Below are positions 51,065-59,665 of a stretch of DNA of 64,000 nucleotides, piece after piece (the stretch's first letter is position 1; each line of letters begins with the position of its first letter). The notes under the pieces were generated by a model. It was not told where the DNA came from. It saw only the letters and a list, made by a program, of their open reading frames with translations, and ran no database searches. The DNA lies in contig CAWDIH010000002.1 of the NCBI GenBank assembly GCA_963802415.1, forward strand, positions 806,001 through 870,000. The letters run 5' to 3'. A program made the translations under genes and the position numbers. The stretch is from DATAES01 sp963802415. GTDB lineage: Bacteria; Actinomycetota; Acidimicrobiia; Acidimicrobiales; JACDCH01.

Positions 51065-52774
51065 ATGCCCCCGCATCCCGTGCCCCCCAAGCGAATGCCT
51101 TTCGAGAAGTACGAGCCGTACCGGCCCCTGCCGCTCGCTCTTCCCGATCGCGCGTGGCCGAGCAAGCGCATCGAGCACGCTCCCGTGTGGTGCTCCGTGG
51201 ACCTGCGGGATGGCAACCAGGCCCTGATCGATCCGATGGACCCCGAACGCAAGCTGCGGTTGTTCCAGACCCTCGTCGGGATGGGATTCAAGGAGATCGA
51301 GGTCGGGTTTCCGTCGGCCAGCCAGACGGACTTCGATTTCACCCGCAAGCTGATCGACGACGACCTGATCCCGGACGACGTCACTGTGCAAGTGCTGGTG
51401 CAGTGCCGGCCCGAGCTCATCGAACGCACGTACGAGGCGCTGCGCGGCGCCAAGCACGCGATCCTCCACTTCTACAACTCCACGTCCGAGCTGCAGCGCA
51501 AGGTCGTGTTCGGCCTCGACACCGAGGGCATCACCAACATCGCGGTCGAGGCCGCCCGCCTGTGCAAGAAGCTCGAGAACACGGTCTCAGGCCTCGACGT
51601 CCGCTACGAGTACAGCCCCGAGAGCTTCACCGGCACCGAGGTCCAGTACGCCGTCGAGATCTGCGAAGCCGTGATGGACGCCATCGAGCCGACGCCCGAG
51701 CGGCCGCTGATCCTCAACCTGCCGGCCACCGTCGAGATGTACACGGCCAACGTGTACGGCGACGTGATCGAGTGGTTCCACCGCCACATCCGCAATCGGG
51801 ACAGCATCGTTCTGTCGCTGCACCCCCACAACGACCGTGGCTGTGCCGTCGCCGCAGCCGAGTTCGGGCTCATGGCGGGCGCGGACCGCATCGAGGGAAC
51901 GCTGTTCGGCAACGGCGAACGCACCGGGAACGTCGACATCGTCACGCTGGCGATGAACATGTTCAGCCAAGGGGTCGATCCCGAGCTCGACCTGTCCGAC
52001 ATCGACGCCATCCGACGTGCGTCCGAGTACTGCACCGGGCTTCCCGTCCATCCTCGCCACCCGTACGCCGGCGACCTCGTATACACAGCGTTCTCCGGCT
52101 CGCACCAGGACGCGATCAAGAAGGGCATGGAGGCAATTTCGGCGGACGACAAGCCGGGGCTCATTCCTGGTGACTACGACAGCTGGGCCGTTCCGTACCT
52201 GCCGATCGACCCGAAGCATGTCGGCCGGACGTACGAGGCCGTCATCCGCGTCAACAGCCAGTCCGGCAAGGGTGGCGTGGCGTACATCATGAAGACCGAG
52301 CACGGCTTCGATCTGCCCCGCAGACTCCAGATCGAGTTCTCGAAGACGATCCAGCACATCACCGAGGACACCGGCACCGAGATCACACCGTCGGAGATGT
52401 GGAATGCCTTTCAGGAGGCTTACTTCCCCGAAGACGGACAGCTCGAGCTGCTCGCGCACGAGGTCACGACGAGCGACGACGGCGCGTCGATCACAGCGCA
52501 GGTCCTCTGTGATGGCCGGCACCGCACGGTTGTCGGTCGAGGCAACGGACCGATTGCCGCGTTCGTGCACGCGCTCTCGAGCGACCTCGGCATCGAGGTC
52601 GAGGTACTCGACTACGCCGAGCACGCCATCGCCGCCGGAACCGACGCCACGGCGGTCGCCTACGTCGAGGCGCAAGGCGCCGACGGTGTCGTGAGATGGG
52701 GTGTCGGCGTGCACGAGAGCATCCTCTCGGCGGGGCTTCGCGCGGTCGTCGGCGCGGTGAACCGTCAGGCCTGA
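51065..52774 (+). CDS. leuA: 2-isopropylmalate synthase
   Basis: First committed step of leucine synthesis. About 569 residues, the long actinobacterial type beginning PKRMPFEKYEPYRP. The DRE-TIM core has VWCSVDLRDGNQALIDPM (catalytic Arg-Asp) and SLHPHNDRGCAVAAAEFGLMAGADRIEGTLFGNGERTGNVD (metal histidines). The C-terminal regulatory domain follows the linker after residue 400. Starts are ATG at 51065 or GTG at 51059; GAGAG precedes both. Stands alone behind its own attenuator, converging on leuD. Confidence 0.95.
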   Translation: MPPHPVPPKRMPFEKYEPYRPLPLALPDRAWPSKRIEHAPVWCSVDLRDGNQALIDPMDPERKLRLFQTLVGMGFKEIEVGFPSASQTDFDFTRKLIDDDLIPDDVTVQVLVQCRPELIERTYEALRGAKHAILHFYNSTSELQRKVVFGLDTEGITNIAVEAARLCKKLENTVSGLDVRYEYSPESFTGTEVQYAVEICEAVMDAIEPTPERPLILNLPATVEMYTANVYGDVIEWFHRHIRNRDSIVLSLHPHNDRGCAVAAAEFGLMAGADRIEGTLFGNGERTGNVDIVTLAMNMFSQGVDPELDLSDIDAIRRASEYCTGLPVHPRHPYAGDLVYTAFSGSHQDAIKKGMEAISADDKPGLIPGDYDSWAVPYLPIDPKHVGRTYEAVIRVNSQSGKGGVAYIMKTEHGFDLPRRLQIEFSKTIQHITEDTGTEITPSEMWNAFQEAYFPEDGQLELLAHEVTTSDDGASITAQVLCDGRHRTVVGRGNGPIAAFVHALSSDLGIEVEVLDYAEHAIAAGTDATAVAYVEAQGADGVVRWGVGVHESILSAGLRAVVGAVNRQA

Positions 52775-52804
52775 GAAAGCTCGCAGCCGGCTTCGGTACC
52801 CGAC

Positions 52805-53407
52805 CTACCCGGCCGAGGTCTGCGTCTGCAGCCACCCGGGACGCTGCGACTCGTACGCCGCGATGTCGTCGTCGTGTTGCATCGTCAGGCCGATGTCGTC
52901 GAGCCCCTCGAGGAATCGTTGGCGCACGGAGTCATCGAGGGGGAAGTCGACGGTGACACCAATGGCGGGCGCCTCCAGCGTCCGGCGGTCGACGTCGATC
53001 GTGAGCTCGAGCGTCGAGTCCGCCTCGATCGCCTCCAGCAATAGCGTGCCGACTTCTGCCGAGACCACGACGGGCACGAGGCCGTTCTTCGTCGAATTGT
53101 TGCGGAAGATGTCACCGAAGCGAGGTGAGACAACCGCTCTGAACCCGGCTTGCTGGATCGCCCACACCGCGTGTTCGCGTGACGAACCGGTCCCGAAGTT
53201 GGGCCCGGCGACGAGGATCGAGGCGCCGACGAACCGCTCGTCGTTCATGACGAACGAGGGATCGTCGCGCCACTCCGAGAACAGCCCCTTCTCGAAGCCG
53301 GTCCGCTCGACTCGCTTCAACCAGTCACTCGGGATGATCTGGTCCGTGTCGACGTCACTGCGGTCGAGCGGCACCGCCGTCCCCTGCACGATCCTCACCG
53401 CTTCCAT
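52805..53407 (-). CDS. leuD: 3-isopropylmalate dehydratase small subunit
   Basis: Partner of LeuC in isomerising isopropylmalate. 200 residues from the ATG at 53407. VDTDQIIPSDWLKRV and GPNFGTGSSREHAVWAIQQAGFRAVVSPRFGDIFRNNSTKNGLVPV are the standard swivel-domain motifs. The open frame extends to 53617 but without homology. It lies 79 bp downstream of leuC, and a family 1 hairpin fills that gap. Confidence 0.94.
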   Translation of the reverse strand: MEAVRIVQGTAVPLDRSDVDTDQIIPSDWLKRVERTGFEKGLFSEWRDDPSFVMNDERFVGASILVAGPNFGTGSSREHAVWAIQQAGFRAVVSPRFGDIFRNNSTKNGLVPVVVSAEVGTLLLEAIEADSTLELTIDVDRRTLEAPAIGVTVDFPLDDSVRQRFLEGLDDIGLTMQHDDDIAAYESQRPGWLQTQTSAG

Positions 53408-53424
53408 GCGGTGCCCTCCAACCA

Positions 53425-53476
53425 CGAATGTTGGATGGAAACGGGCGCCATGGCGCCCGTTTCTCCCCGGAGTTCG
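53425..53476 (+). repeat. family 1 hairpin element, copy D
   Basis: Sits inside the leuC-leuD intergenic gap. The central 26 nt are a perfect palindrome (11-bp arms GAAACGGGCGC/GCGCCCGTTTC, CATG loop). Flanks are CGAATGTTGG and CCCCGGAGTTCG. Confidence 0.85.
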
Positions 53477-53486
53477 AGTTTGAGGT

Positions 53487-54893
53487 TCACAGGAGGTCCT
53501 CCGGGGTGGCGAAGTGGCCGGCGATGGCGGTGGCGGCGGCGACGGCGGGGGACACCAGATGCGTGCGGCCGCCCCGCCCCTGGCGGCCTTCGAAGTTGCG
53601 GTTGGACGTGGACGCACAGCGCTCGCCCGGGTCCAGCTTGTCGGGGTTCATGGCGAGGCACATCGAGCAACCCGGATCGCGCCAGTCGAACCCGGCCGCC
53701 GTGAACACCTCGTGCAATCCCTCCGCTTCGGCTTGGTGCTTGACCGCCCACGATCCGGGAACGACGAGTGTCCGCATTCCCGACGCGACGTGGCGGCCGC
53801 GCACGACGTCGGCTGCGACGCGCAGGTCCTCGATCCTGCTGTTCGTGCACGAGCCGATGAACACGGTGTCGACGCCGATGTCACGGATACGCGTCCCGCC
53901 GTCGAGTCCCATGTACTCGAGCGCCCGCTCCGCCGCCGACCGCGCCACCGGATCCGCGAACGAGTCGGGGGACGGCACGCGCGCGTCGATCGATGCGACC
54001 TGTCCCGGGTTCGTTCCCCACGACACGTGTGGGCGGATCTCCGCCGCGTCGAGCGCGACCTCCTTGTCGAACGTAGCGTCCTCGTCGGTGGCGAGCGACT
54101 GCCACTCCGCGACTGCAGCCGCCCACGCGTCACCCCGCGGCGCGTGCTCGCGCCCGTGCAGGTACGCGAATGTCGTCTCGTCAGCGGCGATCATGCCGGC
54201 TTTGGCGCCAGCCTCGATCGACATGTTGCACACCGTCATCCGCCCCTCCATCGACAGAGCACGGATCGCAGAGCCGCGGTACTCGGCGATGTGGCCGATA
54301 CCGCCACCGGTACCGATGCGGCCGAGGATGGCGAGGATGAGGTCCTTCGCCGTCGACCCCGCCGGCATGGCGCCGTCGACGGTGATCGCCAACGTCTTCG
54401 CGCGCTGTTGGGGCAGCGTCTGCGTGGCGAGAACGTGCTCCACCTCACTGGTGCCGATCCCGAATGCAAGCGCGCCGAACGCGCCGTGGGTCGAGGTGTG
54501 ACTGTCACCGCACACGATCGTCATGCCCGGGAGCGTGCGTCCCTGCTCCGGACCGATCACGTGCACGATGCCCTGACCGGGGTCGCCCATCGGGAAGTTC
54601 GTGATGTCGAACTCCGCGGCATTCGATCGCAGCGTCTCGACCTGTTTGCGGCTCACGGGATCCGCGATCGGCTGGTCGATGCGCTCGGTCGGCACGTTGT
54701 GGTCCTCGGTGGCGACCGTCAGATCGGGACGGCGCACGCGCCGGCCGTTCACCCGCAGGCCGTCGAACGCCTGGGGCGAGGTGACCTCGTGGACGAGGTG
54801 CAGGTCGATGTAGAGAAGGTCGGGCTCACCGCTCTCGGATCGCACGACGTGGCGATCCCAGACCTTCTCGCTCAGGGTGCGGGGTGCTGGCAT
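53487..54893 (-). CDS. leuC: 3-isopropylmalate dehydratase large subunit
   Basis: Aconitase-family enzyme of leucine synthesis. 468 residues from the ATG at 54893, which has GGGAGA 7 nt upstream. Iron-sulfur ligands: Cys in GSCTNSRIEDLR and the pair in DPGCSMCLAMNPD. TIVCGDSHTSTHGAFGALAFGIGTSEVEHVLATQTL is the hallmark N-terminal stretch. The frame is open beyond 54893 but lies over the divergent regulator. It is the first gene of leuCD. Confidence 0.95.
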   Translation of the reverse strand: MPAPRTLSEKVWDRHVVRSESGEPDLLYIDLHLVHEVTSPQAFDGLRVNGRRVRRPDLTVATEDHNVPTERIDQPIADPVSRKQVETLRSNAAEFDITNFPMGDPGQGIVHVIGPEQGRTLPGMTIVCGDSHTSTHGAFGALAFGIGTSEVEHVLATQTLPQQRAKTLAITVDGAMPAGSTAKDLILAILGRIGTGGGIGHIAEYRGSAIRALSMEGRMTVCNMSIEAGAKAGMIAADETTFAYLHGREHAPRGDAWAAAVAEWQSLATDEDATFDKEVALDAAEIRPHVSWGTNPGQVASIDARVPSPDSFADPVARSAAERALEYMGLDGGTRIRDIGVDTVFIGSCTNSRIEDLRVAADVVRGRHVASGMRTLVVPGSWAVKHQAEAEGLHEVFTAAGFDWRDPGCSMCLAMNPDKLDPGERCASTSNRNFEGRQGRGGRTHLVSPAVAAATAIAGHFATPEDLL

Positions 54894-54916
54894 CCGTGGC
54901 TCTCCCAGATGTTGGG

Positions 54917-54926
54917 ACGCTAGTCT
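54917..54926. promoter_or_regulatory. overlapping divergent -10 boxes, leuC and IclR gene
   Basis: ACGCTAGTCT contains TAGCGT on the minus strand (54917-54922; leuC start 23 nt away with a Shine-Dalgarno site) and TAGTCT on the plus strand (54921-54926; 6 nt before the GTG at 54933). The boxes share two bases, so the promoters cannot both be occupied. Confidence 0.5.
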
Positions 54927-54932
54927 CGTGAC

Positions 54933-55589
54933 GTGGAACGCAGTGTAAGCGGTGTCGGCGTCCTCGACAAAGCGGTCGAGGTTCTCACTGCGCTGACCGA
55001 CGGACCGAAGAACCTCGGCGAGCTCGTCGCCGCCACCGGACTTCCCCGCGCCACGACCCACCGGCTCGCGGTCGCGTTGCAAGTGCACGAACTCGTGCGT
55101 CGCGACGGCGACGGCCGATACGCACTCGGATTCGGACTGGCGACGCTCGGTCGTGCGGCGCTCGACAGCGCACCGCTCGCGCAGCTCGCGCGTCCCGCGC
55201 TGGTGCAGCTGCGCGACGACACCGAAGAGAGCGCGCAGCTGTACGTTCGCGATGGCGACCATCGCGTCTGCATCGAGTCGCTTGCGTCGCCGCACGGGCT
55301 GCGCACGATCGTGGCAGTCGGCGCAGCATTGCCGTTGAGCGCCGGATCTGCAGGTCGTGTACTACGCGGCGAGACGCCCGCGAACCCCGGGTGGATCGAC
55401 AGCGTGGAGGAACGCGAGGCCGGCGTCGCGTCCGTGAGCGCGCCTGTAAGCGATCGGAGTGGCGCTGCTGTTGCTGCAATCGGAGTGTCGGGTCCCATCG
55501 AACGCACGACGCGCCAACCTGGACGGCGCTACGGGGCGGCGGTATTGCGCGCCGCTCGCTTGGTCGAGGAAGCCGCGGGCTTCGCGTGA
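54933..55589 (+). CDS. IclR-family regulator, NdgR/LtbR type
   Basis: 218 residues. The winged HTH (VGVLDKAVEVLTALTDGPKNLGELVAATGLPRATTHRLAVALQVHELVRRD) is followed by the effector domain (ESAQLYVRDGDHRVCIESLASPHGLRTIVAVG). In Streptomyces (NdgR) and Corynebacterium (LtbR) an IclR protein divergent from leuCD controls leuCD and other amino acid genes; this gene has the same place and orientation. Its 3' end overlaps the convergent gene by 61 nt. Confidence 0.88.
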   Translation: MERSVSGVGVLDKAVEVLTALTDGPKNLGELVAATGLPRATTHRLAVALQVHELVRRDGDGRYALGFGLATLGRAALDSAPLAQLARPALVQLRDDTEESAQLYVRDGDHRVCIESLASPHGLRTIVAVGAALPLSAGSAGRVLRGETPANPGWIDSVEEREAGVASVSAPVSDRSGAAVAAIGVSGPIERTTRQPGRRYGAAVLRAARLVEEAAGFA

Positions 55590-56164
55590 GTCGCGCGCAA
55601 ATACGCCTCGCCCCGAGGCGACAACTTGTAGCCGACCAGGAGACTGATCGTCAGCCCGAGCTCTTTGAGCTTGCGAACGTCGCGCTTGAAGGGCTGAACC
55701 TCGCGCCCGAACCGTGCGGCGAAGTCCGGCGCGCGTCGCCCTGGCTCCGCGGCGATGCATGCCAGCACGTCGGACGTCCACGGGCCGTGCGCGCTGGAAC
55801 GATCGAGGCGTTCGAGCCGGCGCGTGATCTCCGCGACATCCCCGTCGGAGAGATCGTCCGCTGAGGCGAGATCGTCGCGCGGATCGGCCTCAGGGACGGG
55901 CCGGAAGCCGACGCGGTACAGGCTGGTGCCGGCGCGCCAGGGCACCTCGCGCAGCAAGTCGTCGACCGACTCGTAGCCCGCGTGCCGAGCGTCCGCCTTC
56001 GTGATCGACGACTCCTCGACAAGATCCACCGATGTCGCTTCGGCGAGACCTTCCCCCGTTAGGTAGCGGCCGCCGGCGACCACCTGCGGGCGCTTCCATC
56101 GCCTGAACGCGACGGTGACGGCCCCGTCGGCGATGCCGCGTCTGAGTCGAGGTTCGAACAGCAT
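55529..56164 (-). CDS. ASCH-like domain plus winged-helix protein
   Basis: 211 residues. The N-terminal half MLFEPRLRRGIADGAVTVAFRRWKRPQVVAGGRY resembles ASCH/PUA-like RNA-binding folds. The C-terminal half (VLACIAAEPGRRAPDFAARFGREVQPFKRDVRKLKELGLTISLLVGYKLSPRGEAYLR) reads as a winged helix. Assignment is from memory of such architectures and is moderate. It lies downstream of the hydrolase and greA on the same strand with a 12-bp gap, so co-transcription is likely. Confidence 0.6.
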   Translation of the reverse strand: MLFEPRLRRGIADGAVTVAFRRWKRPQVVAGGRYLTGEGLAEATSVDLVEESSITKADARHAGYESVDDLLREVPWRAGTSLYRVGFRPVPEADPRDDLASADDLSDGDVAEITRRLERLDRSSAHGPWTSDVLACIAAEPGRRAPDFAARFGREVQPFKRDVRKLKELGLTISLLVGYKLSPRGEAYLRATHAKPAASSTKRAARNTAAP

Positions 56165-56176
56165 GACCCGTGCTTG

Positions 56177-57050
56177 TCAGACGGGACGAGCCGCGACTGT
56201 CGTGACCGCCGTCAACGCCGACTGCAAGGCAGGGATGAACAAGCGAGGTGCGCTGACGCACACGCTGTGGTCACCGTCCACCGGGAACACTCGGGCGCCC
56301 GGAATCGACTCGGCCAGACGGCGCTGCCGCTCCGGAGGTACGAGCCGGTCGCGCTCGGTCACCACGACGGCCGCCGGAACGTCGACGTCGCCGATCCAGT
56401 CGTGCGACGAGAACCGGGCGAGCGCGCCTGCGGCCTCCGCGATCGCGGCGGGGTCGTTCCCACTCATCTCGTCGAGCACCCACTCGCGCCCAGGGAATCG
56501 GGGCATCCGGCTCGCCATCATCTGGCTCAAGACGGCACGCCTCGCAACACCAGGTGTGGCGCGCATACCCGCGGTGACGAATGGCAGCACAGACCACAGT
56601 CCGATTTCGCGTGGGTTGCCGCGGAAGTTGCGCGAGGGTCGCGCACAACACCATCCCGCTGACGAGCGAGCGGTGCCGGTGCCACAGCAGTTGGGCGATC
56701 GGACCACCCATCGAGTACCCGACTGCGATCAACGAGTCGATACTCAGCACGTCGGCGAGCGCGGCGACGTCGTCCGCGCAGTCGGCGAGCCGGAAGCGGC
56801 GCGAACGGATACCGCGTCCGTGCCCGCGCTGGTCGATGGCGATCACGTGGTAGCGCCGTCCGAGCGGCTCGAATGCCCATACCCAGTTCAGGCCGCCGGT
56901 GGCGGACAGCCCGTGCAGTAGGACAACCGTCGGCGCGCCAGGTGGACCAGCAACTTCGCGGATGAAGGTCGTGCCGCGGCCGGGTAGGTCGACGGCACGG
57001 CCGGGCGGGACGATTGAGGGCGCCGCGGCGCCGTCAGCCGTCGAGCCCAA
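56177..57050 (-). CDS. alpha/beta hydrolase (one frame break)
   Basis: About 290 residues after correction. Oxyanion region VVLLHGLSATGGLNW, nucleophile elbow VGYSMGGPIAQLLW, and a C-terminal PAAVVVTERDRLVPPERQRRLAESIPGARVFPVDGDHSVCVSAP carrying the catalytic Asp and His. The frame changes near 56630, where sense continues as NFRGNPREIGLWSVLPFVTAGM. Substrate unknown. The start overlaps the greA 3' end by 17 nt. Confidence 0.78.
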
Positions 57051-57501
57051 CGACTTCGACCTTGAGGGAGCGCGCCGGAGCCTCGAAGTCGACGAAGTCG
57101 CCGACGCGGTGCCCGAGCAACGCTTGCCCGAGCGGCGAACCGGGAGAGATCACTTCGAGATCGTCGTGACGCTCCTCGATCGAGCCGATCAGGTAACGCT
57201 CGGTCTCGTCGTCGCCCTCGTAACGGATCTCGACGATCGAGCCTGCGACGATGACCTCGGAGTCACCGCCGGCAACGATCTCCGCGTCTTTCAGCAGCGC
57301 GTCGAGATGGCGGATGCGCGCCTCCATCTTTCCCTGCTCTTCCTTCGCGGCGTGGTAGTCGCCGTTCTCGGAGAGGTCGCCGAGCTCGCGGGCGGCCTCG
57401 ATCTTGCGAGCGATCTCGACCCGGCCACGGGTCGACAGTTCCTGGTACTCCACCTGCAAACGGTCGTACGCGGCCTGCGACAGATGATGCGTGTCGGGCA
57501 T
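57034..57501 (-). CDS. greA: transcription elongation factor GreA
   Basis: Rescues stalled RNA polymerase by stimulating RNA cleavage. 155 residues. The N-terminal coiled coil carries the acidic tip ELGDLSENGDYHAAKEEQGKME; the C-terminal FKBP-like domain has VEIRYEGDDETERYLIGS and ISPGSPLGQALLGHRVGD. The ATG at 57501 is chosen over upstream in-frame codons because homology starts at MPDTHHLSQAAYDRL and TAGCAT lies 8 nt upstream. Confidence 0.93.
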   Translation of the reverse strand: MPDTHHLSQAAYDRLQVEYQELSTRGRVEIARKIEAARELGDLSENGDYHAAKEEQGKMEARIRHLDALLKDAEIVAGGDSEVIVAGSIVEIRYEGDDETERYLIGSIEERHDDLEVISPGSPLGQALLGHRVGDFVDFEAPARSLKVEVVGLDG

Positions 57502-57509
57502 GAAGCCTG

Positions 57510-57515
57510 ATGCTA
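57510..57515 (-). promoter_or_regulatory. -10 box of greA
   Basis: TAGCAT on the minus strand, 8 nt before the ATG at 57501. Confidence 0.5.
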
Positions 57516-57610
57516 TCGGTCGGTCAGAACAGGGCGAAGCGGCGCCCGCCGGTTCCACCTCGCTCCGCGCGCCCACCTCGAACGCGCTGGGCGGCACGGG
57601 CGGGGCCGGT

Positions 57611-57616
57611 TACACT
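57611..57616 (+). promoter_or_regulatory. -10 box of the leuB leader
   Basis: TACACT, 8 nt before the leader ATG at 57625. Confidence 0.5.
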
Positions 57617-57624
57617 GACCGACA

Positions 57625-57675
57625 ATGTCCGGAACGGTCCAACCCGCCGTCGAGTCGGTAGTCATCATTCAGTAG
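57625..57675 (+). CDS. leuB leader peptide MSGTVQPAVESVVIIQ
   Basis: Sixteen codons, TAG at 57673-57675. GTA GTC ATC ATT encodes Val-Val-Ile-Ile one codon before Gln-stop, and there is no Leu codon at all. It therefore senses valine and isoleucine, although the first gene downstream is leuB; this fits the ilvE and cimA genes in the same unit. Confidence 0.85.
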   Translation: MSGTVQPAVESVVIIQ

Positions 57676-57699
57676 CGCACGCGACTTCTCGCGTGCGCT
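57674..57699 (+). promoter_or_regulatory. leuB attenuator, first hairpin
   Basis: 11-bp perfect stem AGCGCACGCGA/TCGCGTGCGCT with a CTTC loop. As in the ilvB leader, the 5' arm starts inside the TAG stop codon. Confidence 0.75.
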
Positions 57700-57704
57700 C
57701 GTCG

Positions 57705-57737
57705 ACCGTCCACCTCGGTGGGCGGTTTCTCGGTTTT
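57705..57737 (+). terminator. leuB attenuator terminator
   Basis: ACCGTCCAC pairs with GTGGGCGGT (one T-G wobble) around a CTCG loop, followed by TTCTCGGTTTT ending at 57737. Confidence 0.75.
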
Positions 57738-57746
57738 GGAGTGCAA

Positions 57747-58727
57747 GTGACCTACACCATCGGAGTCATCGGCGGCGACGGGATCGGTCCCGCGGTCGTC
57801 GCAGAGGCATTGAAGGTCATGCGCGCCGCGGGCGTCGATCTGTCCACCGTCGACTACCACCTCGGCGGGACCCGGTATCTCGAGGACGGCACCGTGCTCT
57901 CCGACGAGATCGTCGACGAGTGGCGAAGTCTCGATGCGCTGCTGCTCGGCGCTGTCGGCACGCCTGATGTGCCCCCGGGTGTCATCGAGCGCGGCCTGCT
58001 GCTGAGGATGCGTTTCGATCTCGATCTCTACGTCAACCAACGGCCCTTCCTCCTACCCGAACGCGACATCGACTTCATCGTGATCCGCGAGAACACGGAA
58101 GGTACCTATGCCGGCGAGGGCGGCTTCCTGCGGAAGGGAACCGCACACGAGATCGCGACACAGGGATCGGTCAACACCAGGTTCGGCGTCGATCGGTGTG
58201 TGCGGTACGCATTCGAGCTGGCGCAGTCCCGCTCGCGAAAACACCTGTCGCTGGTGCACAAGACGAACGTGCTCACCTTCGCCGGTGATCTGTGGCAGCG
58301 CACGTTCGACGATGTGGCGGCCGACTATCCCGACGTCGATACTGCGTACCACCATGTCGACGCTGCGTGCATCTACTTCGTCGAGTCGCCGCAGCGCTAC
58401 GACGTCATCGTGACCGACAATCTGTTCGGCGACATCCTCACCGATCTCGGCGGCGCGGTATCCGGGGGGATCGGGTTCGCCTCGAGCGGCAACCTGAATC
58501 CCGACCGTACGGGACCGTCCATGTTCGAGCCGGTCCACGGGTCTGCTCCGGACATCGTTGGAACGGGCAAGGCCAACCCTGTCGCCGCCATCCTGAGCGC
58601 GGCGATGATGCTGGACTTCTTGGGCGAGGCCGACGCCGCCGCCCGCATTCGCAAGGCCTGCGCGGACCCTGCCGCGCTCGCCGGATCAACTTCGGAGATC
58701 GGCGACGCCGTCGCCGTGCGCGTGTAG
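57747..58727 (+). CDS. leuB: 3-isopropylmalate dehydrogenase
   Basis: Oxidative decarboxylation step of leucine synthesis. 326 residues from GTG at 57747, which has GGAG 6 nt upstream (an in-frame GTG also lies at 57741). IGVIGGDGIGPAVVAEA opens the fold; RENTEGTYAGEGG and VTDNLFGDILTDLGGAVSGGIGFASSGN are the substrate and metal sites, and FEPVHGSAPDIVGTGKANP is the cofactor loop. Related tartrate or isocitrate dehydrogenases share these motifs, but the ilvE-cimA context supports LeuB. ilvE follows after 17 nt. Confidence 0.93.
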   Translation: MTYTIGVIGGDGIGPAVVAEALKVMRAAGVDLSTVDYHLGGTRYLEDGTVLSDEIVDEWRSLDALLLGAVGTPDVPPGVIERGLLLRMRFDLDLYVNQRPFLLPERDIDFIVIRENTEGTYAGEGGFLRKGTAHEIATQGSVNTRFGVDRCVRYAFELAQSRSRKHLSLVHKTNVLTFAGDLWQRTFDDVAADYPDVDTAYHHVDAACIYFVESPQRYDVIVTDNLFGDILTDLGGAVSGGIGFASSGNLNPDRTGPSMFEPVHGSAPDIVGTGKANPVAAILSAAMMLDFLGEADAAARIRKACADPAALAGSTSEIGDAVAVRV

Positions 58728-58744
58728 CGAGGAGAAACGAGACG

Positions 58745-59665
58745 ATGCCCATCACTCCGACCGAGAAGATCTGGATGAACGGCGAGCTCGTCCCTTGGGA
58801 CGACGCCAGGATCCACATCTTGACGCACTCGCTGCACTACGGCATGGGCGTCTTCGAAGGCATTCGTGCCTACGAGACAAAGCGGGGGCCGGCCGTGTTC
58901 CGGCTCACCGATCACATGCAGCGGATGCACAACTCTGCACAGATCATGTTGATGGAGCTGCCTTACACGGTGGAGGAGCTTGTCGATGCCACCAAGCTGA
59001 CGGTGCGCGAGACGGGACTGCCGGGCTGTTACGTCCGTCCGATCGCGTACTACGGCTACGGGGAGATGGGCCTCAACACGCTGCCGTGCTCAGTCGACGT
59101 GGCCATCGCGTGCTGGCCGTGGGGCGCGTATCTCGGCGCCGAAGGGCTCAGCAAGGGCGTGCGCATGAAGATCAGCTCCTGGACCCGACACGAGCACAAC
59201 ACCATGCCGCCCGCTGCGAAGACGACGGGCAACTACGTCAATTCCTCGCTCGCCAAGGTCGAGGCTCTGAAGGCGGGATACGACGAGGCGATCATGCTCA
59301 ATCCGCAGGGCCTCGTGTCCGAGTGCACCGGCGAGAACATCTTCGTCTCCCGCAACGGCATGCTCATCACGCCGCCGCTAACGTCCGGCGCGCTCGAAGG
59401 AATCACACAGAGCTCCGTCATGACCATCGCCCGCGACCTCGGGTACGAAGTGCGGATCGGTGAGTTGACGCGTAGCGACCTCTACATAGCCGATGAGATG
59501 TTCGTGTGCGGTACAGCCGCGGAGGTCTGCGCGGTGAACTCGGTCGACGATCGGTCCATCTCGTGTCCCGGACCGTTGACGTCGGCCATCGCCGAAGAGT
59601 ACGGCCGCGCAGTGCGCGGCGAGGTCGACAAGTACAAGGACTGGGTCGAACATGTCTCCGACTGA
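58745..59665 (+). CDS. ilvE: branched-chain-amino-acid aminotransferase
   Basis: Last step for Val, Leu and Ile. 306 residues from the ATG at 58745, preceded by AGGAGA. Class IV PLP fold: HILTHSLHYGMGVFEGIRAYET, the PLP lysine in PPAAKTTGNYVNSSLAKVEA, and EAIMLNPQGLVSECTGENIF. Homology begins at MPITPTEKIWMNGELVPW, so the long upstream extension is ignored. Its last 14 nt overlap cimA. Confidence 0.95.
   Translation: MPITPTEKIWMNGELVPWDDARIHILTHSLHYGMGVFEGIRAYETKRGPAVFRLTDHMQRMHNSAQIMLMELPYTVEELVDATKLTVRETGLPGCYVRPIAYYGYGEMGLNTLPCSVDVAIACWPWGAYLGAEGLSKGVRMKISSWTRHEHNTMPPAAKTTGNYVNSSLAKVEALKAGYDEAIMLNPQGLVSECTGENIFVSRNGMLITPPLTSGALEGITQSSVMTIARDLGYEVRIGELTRSDLYIADEMFVCGTAAEVCAVNSVDDRSISCPGPLTSAIAEEYGRAVRGEVDKYKDWVEHVSD

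Noticed and set aside
50470..52173. 567-codon plus-strand frame over the leuA leader and leuA
   Set aside because: Out of frame with leuA and antisense to the 50477 gene; Arg-rich noise.
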